A DNA stretch of 64,000 bases from Streptomyces sp. SID10853 (GCF_010548145.1 NZ_JAAGLN010000004.1:1-64000); one strand, 5' to 3'. Shown: positions 8,393 to 21,156, counted from the stretch's first letter. A program made the numbers and translations. The notes: a model not told the origin generated them from the sequence alone.

Positions 8393-8825
8393 CGCCCCGT
8401 CCGGGATGACCAGGAAGCGGCAGGACGGCCAGAGGACGCGGCCGGGAGGGGCCGGGGCGGGCGAACAGCTCGCCCCGGTCCCTCCCCCGTCCCGCACTTC
8501 ACCTTCCGCGCGCCGCACACCCAGGCCATAGCGCCGCACACCCCGGCCCGCACTCCACGCACGCAGGTCCGCACTCCGCACTCGGACCGCAAATATTTAC
8601 TCGAACTGGAGTGCGTTAGAGCCACCTCATCACCGGATCGAGTGAACAACTCGACCATTTGCCCCTAATGTCCATTCCCCGTCTTTACTCTGAATTACGA
8701 TCTATTTACCGAGAGTTGATGATCCCGCCGCTGCACGCCGTGACCCACAGCCGCGTACGGCCGCCCACATCCCCTTGTTCCGCGACGTGTTCCGCGACCG
8801 CGCTGCCCCGGAGGAGACGGAAACC
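8393..8825. promoter_or_regulatory. Upstream region of the SulP-carbonic anhydrase gene
   Basis: There is no gene that I can support. The first half is GC-rich and repetitive (cgcacac/cgcactc runs). The stretch from about 8590 to 8715 is markedly AT-richer than the surroundings and is the probable promoter region. A ribosome-binding site (ggaggag, just before 8826) serves the SulP gene. Confidence 0.45.
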
Positions 8826-11411
<2,586 letters not shown>

Positions 11412-11537
11412 CGCCGTCCGATTCGGGCTGAACTCCGGGGGTGACATGCGCCGGATCACCTCCCGGCCCAGCCCCGGCCGCCCCTCGGGGGTGCCTCCGG
11501 CGAGCCTCCCGAGCAGAGGTCTAAACCAATTGATCGG

Positions 11538-11564
11538 CGTGAGCCCTTGTCAGAGTGGCTCACG
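11538..11564 (+). promoter_or_regulatory. Hairpin in the acs leader
   Basis: Eight-bp arms cgtgagcc / ggctcacg with an 11-nt loop lie about 50 bases before the acs start. It may be a leader structure; there is no U-run. Confidence 0.35.
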
Positions 11565-11614
11565 GGCTGATGAGCTAGACCTGGGACACAAGGCTTTGTC
11601 GAAAGGGCGATCTC

Positions 11615-13570
11615 GTGAGCAACGAAAGCTTGGCCAACCTGCTCAAGGAGGAGCGGCGTTTTGCGCCGCCCACCGAGCTGGCCGCGAACGCCAACGTCAC
11701 AGCGGCGGCGTACGAGCAGGCGGCAGCGGACCGGCTGGGCTTCTGGGCCGAGCAGGCCCGGCGGCTGACGTGGGCCACCGAGCCCACCGAGACGCTCGAC
11801 TGGTCGAATCCACCGTTCGCGAAGTGGTTCGCCGACGGCGAGCTCAACGTCGCGTACAACTGCGTGGACCGGCACGTCGAGGCCGGCAACGGCGACCGCG
11901 TCGCCATCCACTTCGAAGGTGAGCCCGGCGACAGCCGGTCGATCACCTACGCACAGCTCAAGGACGAGGTGTCGCAGGCCGCGAACGCGCTCACCGAGCT
12001 GGGTGTCGCGAAGGGCGACCGGGTCGCCGTCTATCTGCCGATGATCGCCGAAGCGGTGGTGGCGATGCTCGCCTGCGCCCGCATCGGTGCCGCGCACTCG
12101 GTGGTGTTCGGCGGCTTCTCCGCGGACGCCGTCGCCTCCCGTATCCAGGACGCGGACGCCAAGCTGGTCATCACGGCCGACGGCGGTTACCGGCGCGGCA
12201 AGCCGTCCGCGCTCAAGCCGGCGATCGACGAGGCCGTGACGAAGTGCCCGGATGTCGAGCATGTGCTCGTCGTACGGCGCACGGGCCAGGACACGGCGTG
12301 GACCGAGGGCCGGGACGTCTGGTGGGACGAGTTCGTGGGGCGCCAGTCCACCGAGCACACCCCCGAGGCGTTCGACGCCGAACACCCGCTGTTCATCCTC
12401 TACACCTCGGGTACGACGGGGAAGCCGAAGGGCATCCTGCACACGTCAGGCGGCTACCTCACCCAGGCGGCGTACACGCACCACGCGGTCTTCGACCTCA
12501 AGCCGGAGACGGACGTCTACTGGTGCACGGCCGACATCGGCTGGGTGACCGGCCACTCGTACATCGTGTACGGGCCGCTGGCCAACGGTGCGACCCAGGT
12601 GATCTACGAGGGCACGCCGGACACCCCGCACCAGGGCCGGTTCTGGGAGATCGTCCAGAAGTACGGCGTCTCGATCCTCTACACGGCGCCGACCGCGATC
12701 CGTACGTTCATGAAGTGGGGGGACGACATCCCCGCCAAGTTCGATCTGTCGTCGCTGCGGGTCCTCGGCTCGGTCGGTGAGCCGATCAACCCCGAGGCAT
12801 GGATGTGGTACCGGAAGAACATCGGCGCCGACAAGTGCCCGATCGTGGACACCTGGTGGCAGACCGAGACCGGCGCGATGATGATCTCGCCGTTGCCCGG
12901 AGTGACGGAGACCAAGCCGGGTTCCGCCCAGCGTGCGCTGCCGGGCATCTCCGCGACGGTCGTCGACGACGAGGCACGCGAGGTGCCGGACGGTGGCGGC
13001 GGCTATCTGGTCCTCACCGAGCCGTGGCCCTCGATGCTCCGCACCGTCTGGGGCGACGACCAGCGCTTCATCGACACCTACTGGTCGCGGTTCGAGGGCA
13101 AGTACTTCGCGGGTGACGGCGCGAAGAAGGACACCGACGGCGACCTCTGGCTGCTGGGCCGGGTCGACGACGTGATGCTGGTGTCCGGGCACAACATCTC
13201 GACCACCGAGGTCGAGTCGGCGCTCGTCTCGCACCCGGCCGTCGCCGAGGCCGCGGTCGTCGGCGCCGCCGACGAGACGACCGGTCAGTCGATCGTGGCG
13301 TTCGTGATCCTGCGCGGCACGGCGGAGGAGTCGGCGGACCTCTCGGCGGAACTGCGCAATCACGTGGGCGCCGTGCTCGGGCCGATCGCCAAGCCGAAGC
13401 GGGTGCTGCCGGTGGCCGAGCTGCCCAAGACCCGGTCCGGGAAGATCATGCGGCGGCTGCTGCGCGACATCGCGGAGGACCGCGAGCTGGGCGACGTCTC
13501 CACGCTCACCGACTCCTCGGTGATGGGCCTGATCCAGACGAAGCTGCCCAGCGCCTCCAGCGAGGACTGA
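11615..13570 (+). CDS. acs: Acetyl-CoA synthetase (AMP-forming)
   Basis: The 651-residue length is typical of Acs. The adenylate-forming motif is [15 protein letters not shown] (about 264-278). [13 protein letters not shown] and the [20 protein letters not shown] hinge follow. The conserved C-terminal Lys that is reversibly acetylated is in [16 protein letters not shown]. The enzyme makes acetyl-AMP and then acetyl-CoA from acetate, ATP and CoA in the cytoplasm. The GTG start at 11615 is followed by [13 protein letters not shown], matching other Streptomyces Acs N-termini. It stands alone, with its own leader and a strong terminator downstream. Confidence 0.97.
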   Translation: MSNESLANLLKEERRFAPPTELAANANVTAAAYEQAAADRLGFWAEQARRLTWATEPTETLDWSNPPFAKWFADGELNVAYNCVDRHVEAGNGDRVAIHFEGEPGDSRSITYAQLKDEVSQAANALTELGVAKGDRVAVYLPMIAEAVVAMLACARIGAAHSVVFGGFSADAVASRIQDADAKLVITADGGYRRGKPSALKPAIDEAVTKCPDVEHVLVVRRTGQDTAWTEGRDVWWDEFVGRQSTEHTPEAFDAEHPLFILYTSGTTGKPKGILHTSGGYLTQAAYTHHAVFDLKPETDVYWCTADIGWVTGHSYIVYGPLANGATQVIYEGTPDTPHQGRFWEIVQKYGVSILYTAPTAIRTFMKWGDDIPAKFDLSSLRVLGSVGEPINPEAWMWYRKNIGADKCPIVDTWWQTETGAMMISPLPGVTETKPGSAQRALPGISATVVDDEAREVPDGGGGYLVLTEPWPSMLRTVWGDDQRFIDTYWSRFEGKYFAGDGAKKDTDGDLWLLGRVDDVMLVSGHNISTTEVESALVSHPAVAEAAVVGAADETTGQSIVAFVILRGTAEESADLSAELRNHVGAVLGPIAKPKRVLPVAELPKTRSGKIMRRLLRDIAEDRELGDVSTLTDSSVMGLIQTKLPSASSED

Positions 13571-13632
13571 GCCGGCCGGGAAGCCGTACGGCGAGCCCGG
13601 GAGCAGCACAACTGAACAGCAGGGTGACGGCG

Positions 13633-13669
13633 GAACGCCGGACGGGGTCGATATGCCCGTCCGGCGTTC
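13633..13669 (+). terminator. Stem-loop downstream of acs
   Basis: Perfect 14-bp stem (13633-13646 with 13656-13669) and a 9-nt loop, without a U-run. This is common for Streptomyces terminators. Confidence 0.75.
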
Positions 13670-13842
13670 TGTCCGTAAGGTGACGAGAGAGACGATCACC
13701 GGATGCTCCCTGCCGCCCCGCGGCCCACCCCGCCTCGGCTACCGTAGGGGCAGAAGAAGCAGTGAAAAGTAGGTCAACAGGTGCGCCGGGAAGTCTGGTC
13801 GGCATGTGTTCTGTGCTGTCCACCTGACCGGAGGTCCCCCGC

Positions 13843-15351
13843 GTGCCCGCGCCCGCCCCGAAGCCCGATCCCCAGCCCAGGCCCGAGCCTGAGTCCCAGC
13901 CGGATTCACAGCAGCCTCACCAGCGCCGGCCGCCCCAGGATTCTGAGCAGTCCCAGAATTCACAGCAGCCTCGGCCCACGTCCTTCCTCGGGCGGCTGCC
14001 GTTCCCCGAACGGACCTATCTCGCTGAAGCCCTGCGCACCGAGACCGTCGGGGGCCTGCTCCTCCTCCTCGCGGCCATTGCCGCCCTCGTCTGGGCGAAC
14101 ACCCCACTGAGCAGCAGTTACGCCTCCGTCAGCCACTTCCATCTGGGCCCGGGCGCCGTCGGTCTGCACCTCTCGGTGCAGCACTGGGCGGCCGACGGCC
14201 TGATCGCGGTCTTCTTCTTCGTCGCCGGGATCGAGCTCAAACGCGAGATGGTCGCGGGCGAGCTGCGCGATCCGAAGGCCGCAGCGCTGCCGGTGATCGC
14301 CGCGGTGTGCGGGATGGCGGTACCGGCCCTGGTCTACACGCTGGTCAACGTCATCGGCGACGGCTCGCTGGGCGGCTGGGCGGTCCCGACCGCCACCGAC
14401 ATCGCCTTCGCTCTCGCCGTCCTGGCGGTCATCGGTACCTCGCTCCCCTCCGCGCTGCGCGCCTTCCTGCTCACGCTGGCCGTCGTCGACGACCTCTTCG
14501 CGATCCTGATCATCGCGGTGTTCTTCACCAGCGACATCAACTTCGCCGCGCTCGGCGGCGCGGCGGCCGGCCTGGCCGTCTTCTGGCTGCTGCTGCGCTT
14601 CGACGTACACGGCTGGTACATCTACGTCCCGCTCGGGCTGGTCATCTGGGGGCTGATGTACAACAGCGGCGTGCACGCCACCATCGCCGGTGTCGCCATG
14701 GGCCTGATGCTCCGGTGCCACCGCCACGAGGGTGAACGTCACTCCCCGGGGGAGCACATCGAGCACCTGGTCCGGCCGTTCTCCGCGGGCCTCGCCGTAC
14801 CACTGTTCGCGCTGTTCTCCGCCGGGGTGTCGGTGTCCGGGCGGGCGCTGGCCGACGTCTTCACCCGCCCCGAGACGCTCGGTGTCGTCCTGGGGCTGGT
14901 CGTCGGTAAAGCGGTCGGCATCTTCGGCGGTACGTGGCTGACCGCCCGCTTCACCAAGGCCGAGCTCAACAAGGACCTGGCCTGGGCCGATGTGTTCGCG
15001 GTGGCCTCACTCGCCGGGATCGGCTTCACCGTCTCGCTGCTCATCGGGGAGCTGGCCTTCGACGGGGACCCCACGACGACCGCCGAGGTCAAGGCGTCCG
15101 TGCTGCTGGGGTCCGTGATCGCCGCCGTGCTCTCCTCCGTCCTGCTCAAGATGCGCAACCGGCGTTACCGGGCCCTGTGCGACGAGGAGGAGCGCGACGA
15201 GGACCACGACGGCATCCCCGACATCTACGAGGAGGACGAAGCCGCGCACCATCTGCGCATGGCTGCGATCCTCGAGGGGAAGGCGGCCGAGCACCGCCGT
15301 CTCGCCGAACGGGCGGGGGCAGCAAGCGAGGACGAGGACCGTCCGGCATGA
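13843..15351 (+). CDS. nhaA: NhaA-type Na+/H+ antiporter
   Basis: The protein has 502 residues. After a Pro/Gln-rich cytoplasmic leader of about 55 residues come about eleven transmembrane helices with hallmark segments GIELKREMVAGELRDPKAA, AVPTATDIAFALAVLA and LTLAVVDDLFAILII; the twin Asp is the ion-binding site. The tail is highly charged (EEERDEDHDGIPDIYEEDEA) and then helical. NhaA exchanges internal Na+ or Li+ for external protons, supporting pH and sodium homeostasis. The GTG start was chosen because upstream in-frame codons do not look coding. The N-terminal extension is longer than in E. coli NhaA. Confidence 0.93.
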   Translation: MPAPAPKPDPQPRPEPESQPDSQQPHQRRPPQDSEQSQNSQQPRPTSFLGRLPFPERTYLAEALRTETVGGLLLLLAAIAALVWANTPLSSSYASVSHFHLGPGAVGLHLSVQHWAADGLIAVFFFVAGIELKREMVAGELRDPKAAALPVIAAVCGMAVPALVYTLVNVIGDGSLGGWAVPTATDIAFALAVLAVIGTSLPSALRAFLLTLAVVDDLFAILIIAVFFTSDINFAALGGAAAGLAVFWLLLRFDVHGWYIYVPLGLVIWGLMYNSGVHATIAGVAMGLMLRCHRHEGERHSPGEHIEHLVRPFSAGLAVPLFALFSAGVSVSGRALADVFTRPETLGVVLGLVVGKAVGIFGGTWLTARFTKAELNKDLAWADVFAVASLAGIGFTVSLLIGELAFDGDPTTTAEVKASVLLGSVIAAVLSSVLLKMRNRRYRALCDEEERDEDHDGIPDIYEEDEAAHHLRMAAILEGKAAEHRRLAERAGAASEDEDRPA

Positions 15352-15494
15352 TCTGAAGTCAGATCATCTCGAACAGACAGTTTGTGACGACGCCCAAGAT
15401 GATGCCCGCGCGGATGACCGCTCGTACAGACGGACGCTCGCACAGCGAACACCCGTACGGACGAACGCTCGCGCAAGAGAAGAGGGATTCAGCG

Positions 15495-16028
15495 ATGAGC
15501 CACCCCAGCAGCCCTGCCGGTACCGCAGACCGCAGCCTCGGTCAGCTGGTTGCCTCGGCGACCGCCGAGATGTCCGCACTGGTGCACGACGAGATCGCCC
15601 TGGCCAAGGCGGAACTCCGCCAGGACGTCAAGCGGGGCGCCGTCGGCAGCGCCGCGTTCTCGGCGGCCGGGATCGTGCTCCTCTTCTCGCTGCCGATGCT
15701 GAGCTTCGCCCTCGCCTACGGCATCCGGACCTGGAGCCACTGGAACATGGCGATCTGCTTCGTCCTGTCCTTCGCCGCGAATGTGCTGGTGGCCGCGGTC
15801 CTCGGGCTGATCGGGATGGTCTTCTTCAAGAAGGCCAAGAAGGGCAAGGGCCCGCAGAAGGTCGTCGCATCCGCCAAGGAGACGGCGGCTGTCATCCAGG
15901 GCGTCAAGCCGCACCCCCGCCCGGCCGTCGGCCGCCCGTCGCTCGACAAGGCGGCCACGCCGGTGCCCGCGGATGCCCCCCTCCCGGTCATCGGTGAGCC
16001 GTCAGCTGTGGGACGCTCGTCGGCATGA
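15495..16028 (+). CDS. Putative actinobacterial holin-X / DUF1469 membrane protein
   Basis: The 177-residue protein has an amphipathic N-terminal segment (SLGQLVASATAEMSALVHDEIALAKAEL), the signature of the Actinobacterial Holin-X (DUF1469) family. Two long hydrophobic helices follow (SAAFSAAGIVLLFSLPMLSF and MAICFVLSFAANVLVAAVLG), then a basic, Pro-rich tail. Its function is unknown; despite the name it is unlikely to be a phage lysis protein in this chromosomal setting. Its stop overlaps the next gene start (ATGA), implying co-translation with the hydrolase. Confidence 0.8.
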   Translation: MSHPSSPAGTADRSLGQLVASATAEMSALVHDEIALAKAELRQDVKRGAVGSAAFSAAGIVLLFSLPMLSFALAYGIRTWSHWNMAICFVLSFAANVLVAAVLGLIGMVFFKKAKKGKGPQKVVASAKETAAVIQGVKPHPRPAVGRPSLDKAATPVPADAPLPVIGEPSAVGRSSA

Positions 16029-16951
16029 CCGCTTCTGCCGAAATGGGCTCCGTCGTACGAATCGACGGGCCCTGGACCCACCGTGACGTCGCCGCCAACG
16101 GCGCGCGCTTCCACATCACGGAGGCGGGTGACGGACCACTGGTGCTGCTGCTGCACGGCTTTCCGCAGTTCTGGTGGACCTGGCGCCATCAGCTGACCGC
16201 GCTCGCCGACGCCGGGTTCCGGGCCGTCGCGATGGATCTCCGGGGCGTGGGCGGCAGCGACCGCACGCCCCGCGGGTACGACCCCGCCAACCTGGCCCTC
16301 GACGTCACCGGTGTGATCCGCTCGCTCGGGGAGCCGGACGCCGCGCTCGTCGGGCACGACCTGGGCGGGTATCTGGCGTGGACGGCGGCCGTGATGCGGC
16401 CCAAGCTGGTGCGCCGGCTCGCTGTCTCCTCGATGCCGCACCCGCGCCGCTGGCGCTCGGCGATGCTCTCCGACTTCTCGCAGTCCCGGGCCGGTTCGTA
16501 CGTCTGGGGCTTCCAGCGGCCGTGGCTGCCGGAGCGGCAGCTCGTCGCGGACGACGCGGCGCTGGTCGGTGAGCTCGTACGCGAATGGTCGGGGCCCGCC
16601 CGTCCCGAGGACGACGCCGTGGACATGTACCGGCGTGCCATGTCCATCCCGTCCACGGCGCACTGCTCCATCGAGCCGTACCGCTGGATGGTGCGGTCGC
16701 TGGCGCGGCCGGACGGCATCCAGTTCAACCGCCGGATGAAGCGTCCGGTGCGGGTGCCGACGCTGCATCTGCACGGTTCACTCGACCCGGTGATGCGTAC
16801 CCGCAGCGCGGCGGGGTCGGGGCAGTACGTCGAAGCGCCGTACCGCTGGCGGCTGTTCGACGGTCTCGGGCACTTCCCCCAGGAGGAGGACCCGGAGGCT
16901 TTCTCGGCCGAGCTCATCAACTGGCTGAAGGACCCCGAGCCCGACCGCTGA
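16025..16951 (+). CDS. Alpha/beta hydrolase, epoxide-hydrolase-like
   Basis: The 308-residue protein has an oxyanion motif LLLHGFPQFWWTWRHQ and a nucleophile elbow LVGHDLGGYLAW with Asp as nucleophile, as in epoxide hydrolases and haloalkane dehalogenases rather than esterases. An acid lies near LHLHGSLDPVM and the His is in FDGLGHFPQEEDPE. The cytoplasmic enzyme probably hydrolyses epoxides or a related electrophile; the substrate cannot be told. It is coupled to the holin-X gene by a 4-bp overlap. Confidence 0.85.
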   Translation: MTASAEMGSVVRIDGPWTHRDVAANGARFHITEAGDGPLVLLLHGFPQFWWTWRHQLTALADAGFRAVAMDLRGVGGSDRTPRGYDPANLALDVTGVIRSLGEPDAALVGHDLGGYLAWTAAVMRPKLVRRLAVSSMPHPRRWRSAMLSDFSQSRAGSYVWGFQRPWLPERQLVADDAALVGELVREWSGPARPEDDAVDMYRRAMSIPSTAHCSIEPYRWMVRSLARPDGIQFNRRMKRPVRVPTLHLHGSLDPVMRTRSAAGSGQYVEAPYRWRLFDGLGHFPQEEDPEAFSAELINWLKDPEPDR

Positions 16952-17080
16952 CCTCCGGGGGCCCCGGGCGGCGACCGGACGGGAACGCTTGTCCTACGAA
17001 CAGCCAAATGCCTGGCGCATAGGCCAATTGGCCCCGTGGGACGCGATTACCGACCATGGGGCACGGGCAAACACGGTGGT

Positions 17081-17263
17081 ATGGGCTGGACGCACGACTA
17101 CGGTGACGCAGCACGCAACCGCCGCTCGGCCACGGGCCTGAGTACGTACGAGAGGGGCGGGCCACACGACGTGGAGGACGACGATCCACCTCTCGGCATT
17201 CCGCGCATCATCCGCCGCCGGGCCCGCTGGGTGTCGGCACGGTTACGGCACTCCAGGCCGTGA
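17081..17263 (+). CDS. Possible small hypothetical protein
   Basis: A 60-residue frame begins at an ATG preceded by ggtgg (a GTG 15 codons upstream is possible). The product is charged, with an acidic centre (HDVEDDDPPLG) and a basic C-terminus (IPRIIRRRARWVSARLRH). I recognise no domain. It lies alone between a hydrolase and the convergent GH4 gene. Coding is plausible but unproven. Confidence 0.35.
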   Translation: MGWTHDYGDAARNRRSATGLSTYERGGPHDVEDDDPPLGIPRIIRRRARWVSARLRHSRP

Positions 17264-17372
17264 CCAGCCCCGGCGATGTCCCGGGACCGTCCCGTCCCGA
17301 GTGCTGCGCCCCAGTCCTGGGCCCGCGTCCCGGTGAGAGCTCAGCTCTTCGACCGGCCCGGCTCAGCTCAGC

Positions 17373-18797
17373 TCATGTCTTCGTGAGGTAGCCGAGGCCC
17401 GGATGCACGGCCCGGTACCCGTCGAGCAGCCTGCCCGCCACGTTCACGGAGTCGACCAGCGGGTGCAGGGCGAAAGCCCGGACCGCGGCCCGTGCCGATC
17501 CGCTCGCCGCCGCCTCCAGCACGGAGCGCTCCACCGCCTTCACCGCTGACACCAGGGCCGCCTCATGGCCCGTCAGCTGTGAAACCGGCAGCGGCCGGGG
17601 CCCGTTCGCGTCGATCCGGCACGGGACCTCGATGACGGCCGCCTCGTCGAGCACGGAGAGCGTACGGCCATCCGTACGGCTGTCCCGACCCTCATCCGTA
17701 CGGCCGTCCCCGCGCTCGACCGTACGGCCACCTGCCGAGGCGCTGCCGTTGGGCACGTTCAGGATCAGGGTGGCGCTCTCGTCCCGTGCGATGGCCCGCA
17801 TCAGGGCCAGCGCGACGTTCTCGTAGCCGCCCGACTCCAGGTCGTCCGCCTCACGTTCGCCCGCACCCGCGGCCTCGCGGTTCTCCGCCATGTACGTCGC
17901 CTCGCGCTCGGCACGGGTGCGGTCCCAGGCCGCGAGCGCGGGCGTCGACGGGTGCGCCATCTCGTCGTAGAAGCGGGCCTGCTGGTCGTGCAGGAAGGCG
18001 CCGCGGGTCTGTTCCGCCTGCTGGTAGACGGCGACCGTCTCGCGGTTGAAGTAGTAGTAGTGCAGATATTCGTTGGGGACCGAGCGGATCGAGCGCAGCC
18101 AGTCGGCTCCGAAGAGCCTGCCCTCCTCGAAGGAGGTCAGCAGCCGCTCGTCGTCGAACAGCCGGGGCAGCACGTCCCGCTCGCCCACATACAGCCCGCG
18201 CAGCCAGCCCAGGTGGTTCAGTCCCACGTAGTCGAGCCGCGCCGCGTCGGGGTCCGCGCCGAGGACCCGGGCGACCCGGCGGCCGAGGCCGACCGGTGAG
18301 TCGCAGATCCCGATGACCCGGCGGCCGAGGTGGGCGGCCATCGCCTCGGTGACGAGACCCGCCGGGTTGGTGAAGTTGATGACCCAGGCGTCCGGGGCGA
18401 GCCGGGCGACCCTGCGGGCGATGTCGACCGCGACCGGGACCGTCCTGAGGCCGTACGCGATACCGCCCGCGCCCACGGTCTCCTGGCCGAGGACGCCCTC
18501 GGCCAGTGCCACCCGCTCGTCGGCCGCACGGCCCGCGAGCCCGCCCACCCGGATCGCGGAGAAGACGAAGTCGGCGCCGCGCAGGGCGTCGTCGAGGTCG
18601 GTGGTGGTACGTACCTCCGGCGCGTCCGGTACGTCCACCGCCTGGTCGGCGAGGACCCGCGCCACGGCCGCCAGCCTGGCCGGGTCGAGATCGTGGAGCG
18701 TGAGGTGGGTGACCCGGCCCGCCGCGTGGTCGCGCAGCAGCGCCCCGTACACGAGCGGCACCCGGAATCCTCCGCCGCCGAGAATCGTGAGCCTCAC
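17373..18797 (-). CDS. GH4 family 6-phospho-beta-glucosidase-like enzyme
   Basis: The 474-residue protein begins at a GTG with the NAD-binding loop LTILGGGGFRVPLVYGALL. GH4 landmarks follow: FSAIRVGGLAGRAADE, a VINFTNPAGLVTEA box, GICDSP with the metal-binding Cys, and DYVGLNHLGWLRGL with the metal-binding His. GH4 enzymes cleave glycosidic bonds by an NAD+- and Mn2+-dependent redox-elimination mechanism, usually on 6-phosphosugars. An insert of about 30 residues (about 350-380), rich in Arg/Thr/Asp/Gly and encoded by repeated ccgtacggcc-type units, sits in a surface region. No sugar PTS genes adjoin it. Confidence 0.88.
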   Translation of the reverse strand: MRLTILGGGGFRVPLVYGALLRDHAAGRVTHLTLHDLDPARLAAVARVLADQAVDVPDAPEVRTTTDLDDALRGADFVFSAIRVGGLAGRAADERVALAEGVLGQETVGAGGIAYGLRTVPVAVDIARRVARLAPDAWVINFTNPAGLVTEAMAAHLGRRVIGICDSPVGLGRRVARVLGADPDAARLDYVGLNHLGWLRGLYVGERDVLPRLFDDERLLTSFEEGRLFGADWLRSIRSVPNEYLHYYYFNRETVAVYQQAEQTRGAFLHDQQARFYDEMAHPSTPALAAWDRTRAEREATYMAENREAAGAGEREADDLESGGYENVALALMRAIARDESATLILNVPNGSASAGGRTVERGDGRTDEGRDSRTDGRTLSVLDEAAVIEVPCRIDANGPRPLPVSQLTGHEAALVSAVKAVERSVLEAAASGSARAAVRAFALHPLVDSVNVAGRLLDGYRAVHPGLGYLTKT

Positions 18798-18821
18798 CGT
18801 GCGCCTCCCGCTGTCCTCACC

Positions 18822-18945
18822 GTGTACGCCTGACCCCGCTGTGTACGCCTGACCCCGCTGTGTACGCCACCTGCCGGCCCTGTGGCTGACCGCCGTGTAC
18901 ATCTGACCGTCTGGTGCGCCTGACCCGCTATGTGCGCCTGACCGC
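18822..18945. repeat. Tandem 19-bp repeat and degenerate copies upstream of the GH4 gene
   Basis: Two perfect 19-bp copies (18822-18840 and 18841-18859) plus nine bases of a third are followed by degenerate tgtgcgcctgacc-like units to about 18945. The array occupies the space between the GH4 start and the stop of the leftward protease gene. Confidence 0.8.
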
Positions 18946-18950
18946 CGTCG

Positions 18951-20156
18951 TCACAGTGCGCACCCCTGAGTGTCCACCTGCTGGTTCGCGGTGAGGCCCT
19001 TGGCGATGTCCGGGCGGACCTCGTCGGCCGAGAGCGCGTACCCGGTGTTGCTGTCGTCGAGCGACTTGGCGAAGACCACCCCGTACACCTTGCCCTGGGG
19101 GGTCAGCAGGGGTCCGCCCGAGTTGCCCTGCCGGACGGTCGTGAAGAGGGAGTAGACGTCGCGGGTGACCGTCCCGCGGTGGTAGATGTCCGGGCCGCTG
19201 GCGTTGATCCGGGCGCGGACACGGGCGGATCGGACGTCGTACCCGCCGTTCTCCGGGAAGCCGGCGACGATCGCGCTGTCGTTGGTGTGCGCGTCGTGGT
19301 TGGTGTCGGTGAACTTCAGCGCGCGCGCGTGCAGGTCCGGCACGTCCAGGACGGCGATGTCGCGCGACCAGTCGTAGAGCACGACCTTCGCGTCGTACAG
19401 CTTGCCCTCGCCGCCGATCTGCACGGTGGGCTCGCTGACGCCGCCGACCACATGGGCATTGGTCATCACCCGGTGGTTGCCGATGGCGAAACCGGAGCCC
19501 TCCAGGACCTTGCTGCACCCGGTCGCGGTGCCGACGACCTTGACGATGGACTTCTTGGCGCTCGACACGACCGGGCTGCTGGCCAGCGCCGGGTCGGGCG
19601 GCTTGACGTCGGTGATCGGCTCTCTGTCGAAGGGGCTGAAGACCTGGGGGAAGCCGTTCTGCGCCAGGACGGATGTGAAGTTCGTGAACCAGCTGCCGGC
19701 CTTGGCGGGCATCACCCGGGAGACCCCGATGAGCACCTTGGAGGCGCGGACCTCCTTGCCGAGGGTCGGCAGGGTCGTACCGGCAAGGGCCGATCCGATC
19801 AGCCAGGCGACCAGCAGCATGGCCACCACATTGACCAGCGCGCCGCCGGTGGCATCGAGGGCGCGCGCGGGTGACCAGGTGATGAAGCGGCGCAGTCTGT
19901 TGCCCAGGTGGGTGGTGAGGGCCTGGCCGACGGAGGCGCACACGATCACGATGACGACCGCGACGACCGTGGCCGTCGTGGAGACTTCGGACTTCTCCGT
20001 GAGCTGGTCCCAGATGATGGGCAGTACGTAGACGGCGATGACGCCGCCGCCGAGGAAGCCGATCACCGACAGGATGCCGACGACGAAACCCTGGCGGTAG
20101 CCGATGACCGCGAACCACACAGCGGCCAGCAGCAGCAGGATGTCCAGCACGTTCAC
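18951..20156 (-). CDS. MarP-like membrane serine protease (CvpA + trypsin-like)
   Basis: The 401-residue protein has a CvpA/colicin-V-production-type membrane domain of four helices in residues 1-140 (VLDILLLLAAVWFAVIGY, then a GFLGGGVIAVYVLP segment). A secreted trypsin-like domain follows, with catalytic His in VMTNAHVVGGV, Asp in SRDIAVLDV and Ser in RQGNSGGPLL. This matches mycobacterial MarP, a periplasmic protease needed for acid and oxidative-stress survival that processes a cell-wall hydrolase. It lies upstream of the GH4 gene on the same strand. Confidence 0.92.
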   Translation of the reverse strand: MNVLDILLLLAAVWFAVIGYRQGFVVGILSVIGFLGGGVIAVYVLPIIWDQLTEKSEVSTTATVVAVVIVIVCASVGQALTTHLGNRLRRFITWSPARALDATGGALVNVVAMLLVAWLIGSALAGTTLPTLGKEVRASKVLIGVSRVMPAKAGSWFTNFTSVLAQNGFPQVFSPFDREPITDVKPPDPALASSPVVSSAKKSIVKVVGTATGCSKVLEGSGFAIGNHRVMTNAHVVGGVSEPTVQIGGEGKLYDAKVVLYDWSRDIAVLDVPDLHARALKFTDTNHDAHTNDSAIVAGFPENGGYDVRSARVRARINASGPDIYHRGTVTRDVYSLFTTVRQGNSGGPLLTPQGKVYGVVFAKSLDDSNTGYALSADEVRPDIAKGLTANQQVDTQGCAL

Positions 20157-20273
20157 CGTCGGGAGCCTCGCTTTTCGTCGCCGGTCACGGTCAGCCGGCC
20201 GGTGGTGCGGCCCGTGGAAGAGCCGCAGTGGTTCGCAGCGTCGCCCGAGTGGCCCAGTACTTCGGCCACCCTG

Positions 20274-20984
20274 TCATGCGCGCCAGTCGAGCGGGACCTG
20301 TCTGGAGTGGTCCCAGGGCTTTTCCCAGCCCGCGAAGTGCAGAATCCGGTCGATCACCCCGGCGGTGAAACCCCAGACCAGGGCGGATTCGACCAGAAAT
20401 GCGGGGCCCTGGTGACCGCGTGGATGGACCGTCGTCACCCGGTTGGCGGGGTCCGTGAGATCCGCCACGGGAACCGTGAAGACCCGGGCCGTCTCGCCGC
20501 TGTCCACGGCCCGTACGGGGCTGGGCTCGCGCCACCAGCCGAGCACGGGCGTCACGACGAAGCCGCTCACCGGGATGTAGAGCCGGGGCAGCACGCCGAA
20601 GATCTGCACACCCGCGGGGTCGAGGCCGGTCTCCTCCTGGGCCTCGCGCAGCGCCGCCCGCAGCGGTCCTGTGGTCTGCGGATCGCCGTCGCCCGGGTCG
20701 AGGGAGCCGCCGGGGAAGGACGGCTGCCCCGCGTGGGAGCGCAGGCTGGAGGCCCGCTCCATCAGCAGCAGCTCCGGGCCGGCCGCGCCCTCGCCGAAGA
20801 GGACCAGCACGGCGGACTGCCGCCCGCCGCCGCTCTCGGGCGGCAGGAACCGGCTGAGCTGCTCGGGGCGCACCGTGCTCGCCGCGTGCGCCACGGGTGT
20901 CAGCCATCCGGGCAGCCCGGACTGCGTCACGGCGAGCGGGCTCTCCTGAGTCCGGCCCGAGTGTCTCTCTCCAGCGCGCGTCAT
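20274..20984 (-). CDS. Nudix hydrolase, CoA-pyrophosphatase type
   Basis: The 236-residue protein carries the UPF0035-type sequence MERASSLRSHAGQPSFPGG directly before the Nudix box (GGSLDPGD...AALREAQEETGL, about 95-120), as in NudL/NUDT7-type CoA diphosphatases. These cleave CoA to phosphopantetheine and 3',5'-ADP with Mg2+ or Mn2+. The start was taken at MTRAGERHS; ten more in-frame codons upstream are possible. It is between the MarP-like protease and nth on the same strand. Confidence 0.85.
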   Translation of the reverse strand: MTRAGERHSGRTQESPLAVTQSGLPGWLTPVAHAASTVRPEQLSRFLPPESGGGRQSAVLVLFGEGAAGPELLLMERASSLRSHAGQPSFPGGSLDPGDGDPQTTGPLRAALREAQEETGLDPAGVQIFGVLPRLYIPVSGFVVTPVLGWWREPSPVRAVDSGETARVFTVPVADLTDPANRVTTVHPRGHQGPAFLVESALVWGFTAGVIDRILHFAGWEKPWDHSRQVPLDWRA

Positions 20985-21156
20985 CGGCACCCCCGACCCT
21001 TCCGAACCTTCCAACGCCTGTGGCGGGCCTGATCGTTCCGCACGGACGGGTGGTTCCGCACGGCGGGGTGGTCGCGATCCGCGGGGGCGTTCCGCACGGT
21101 GGGGCCATGGCGCACGGCGCGGAGGTCCCGGTCCGGCCGGCCGGTGCGGGCCGCCG

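Noticed and set aside
15495-16028. Prophage, because of the holin family name
   Set aside because: Holin-X/DUF1469 genes are ordinary core genes in Streptomyces and no phage genes are adjacent.
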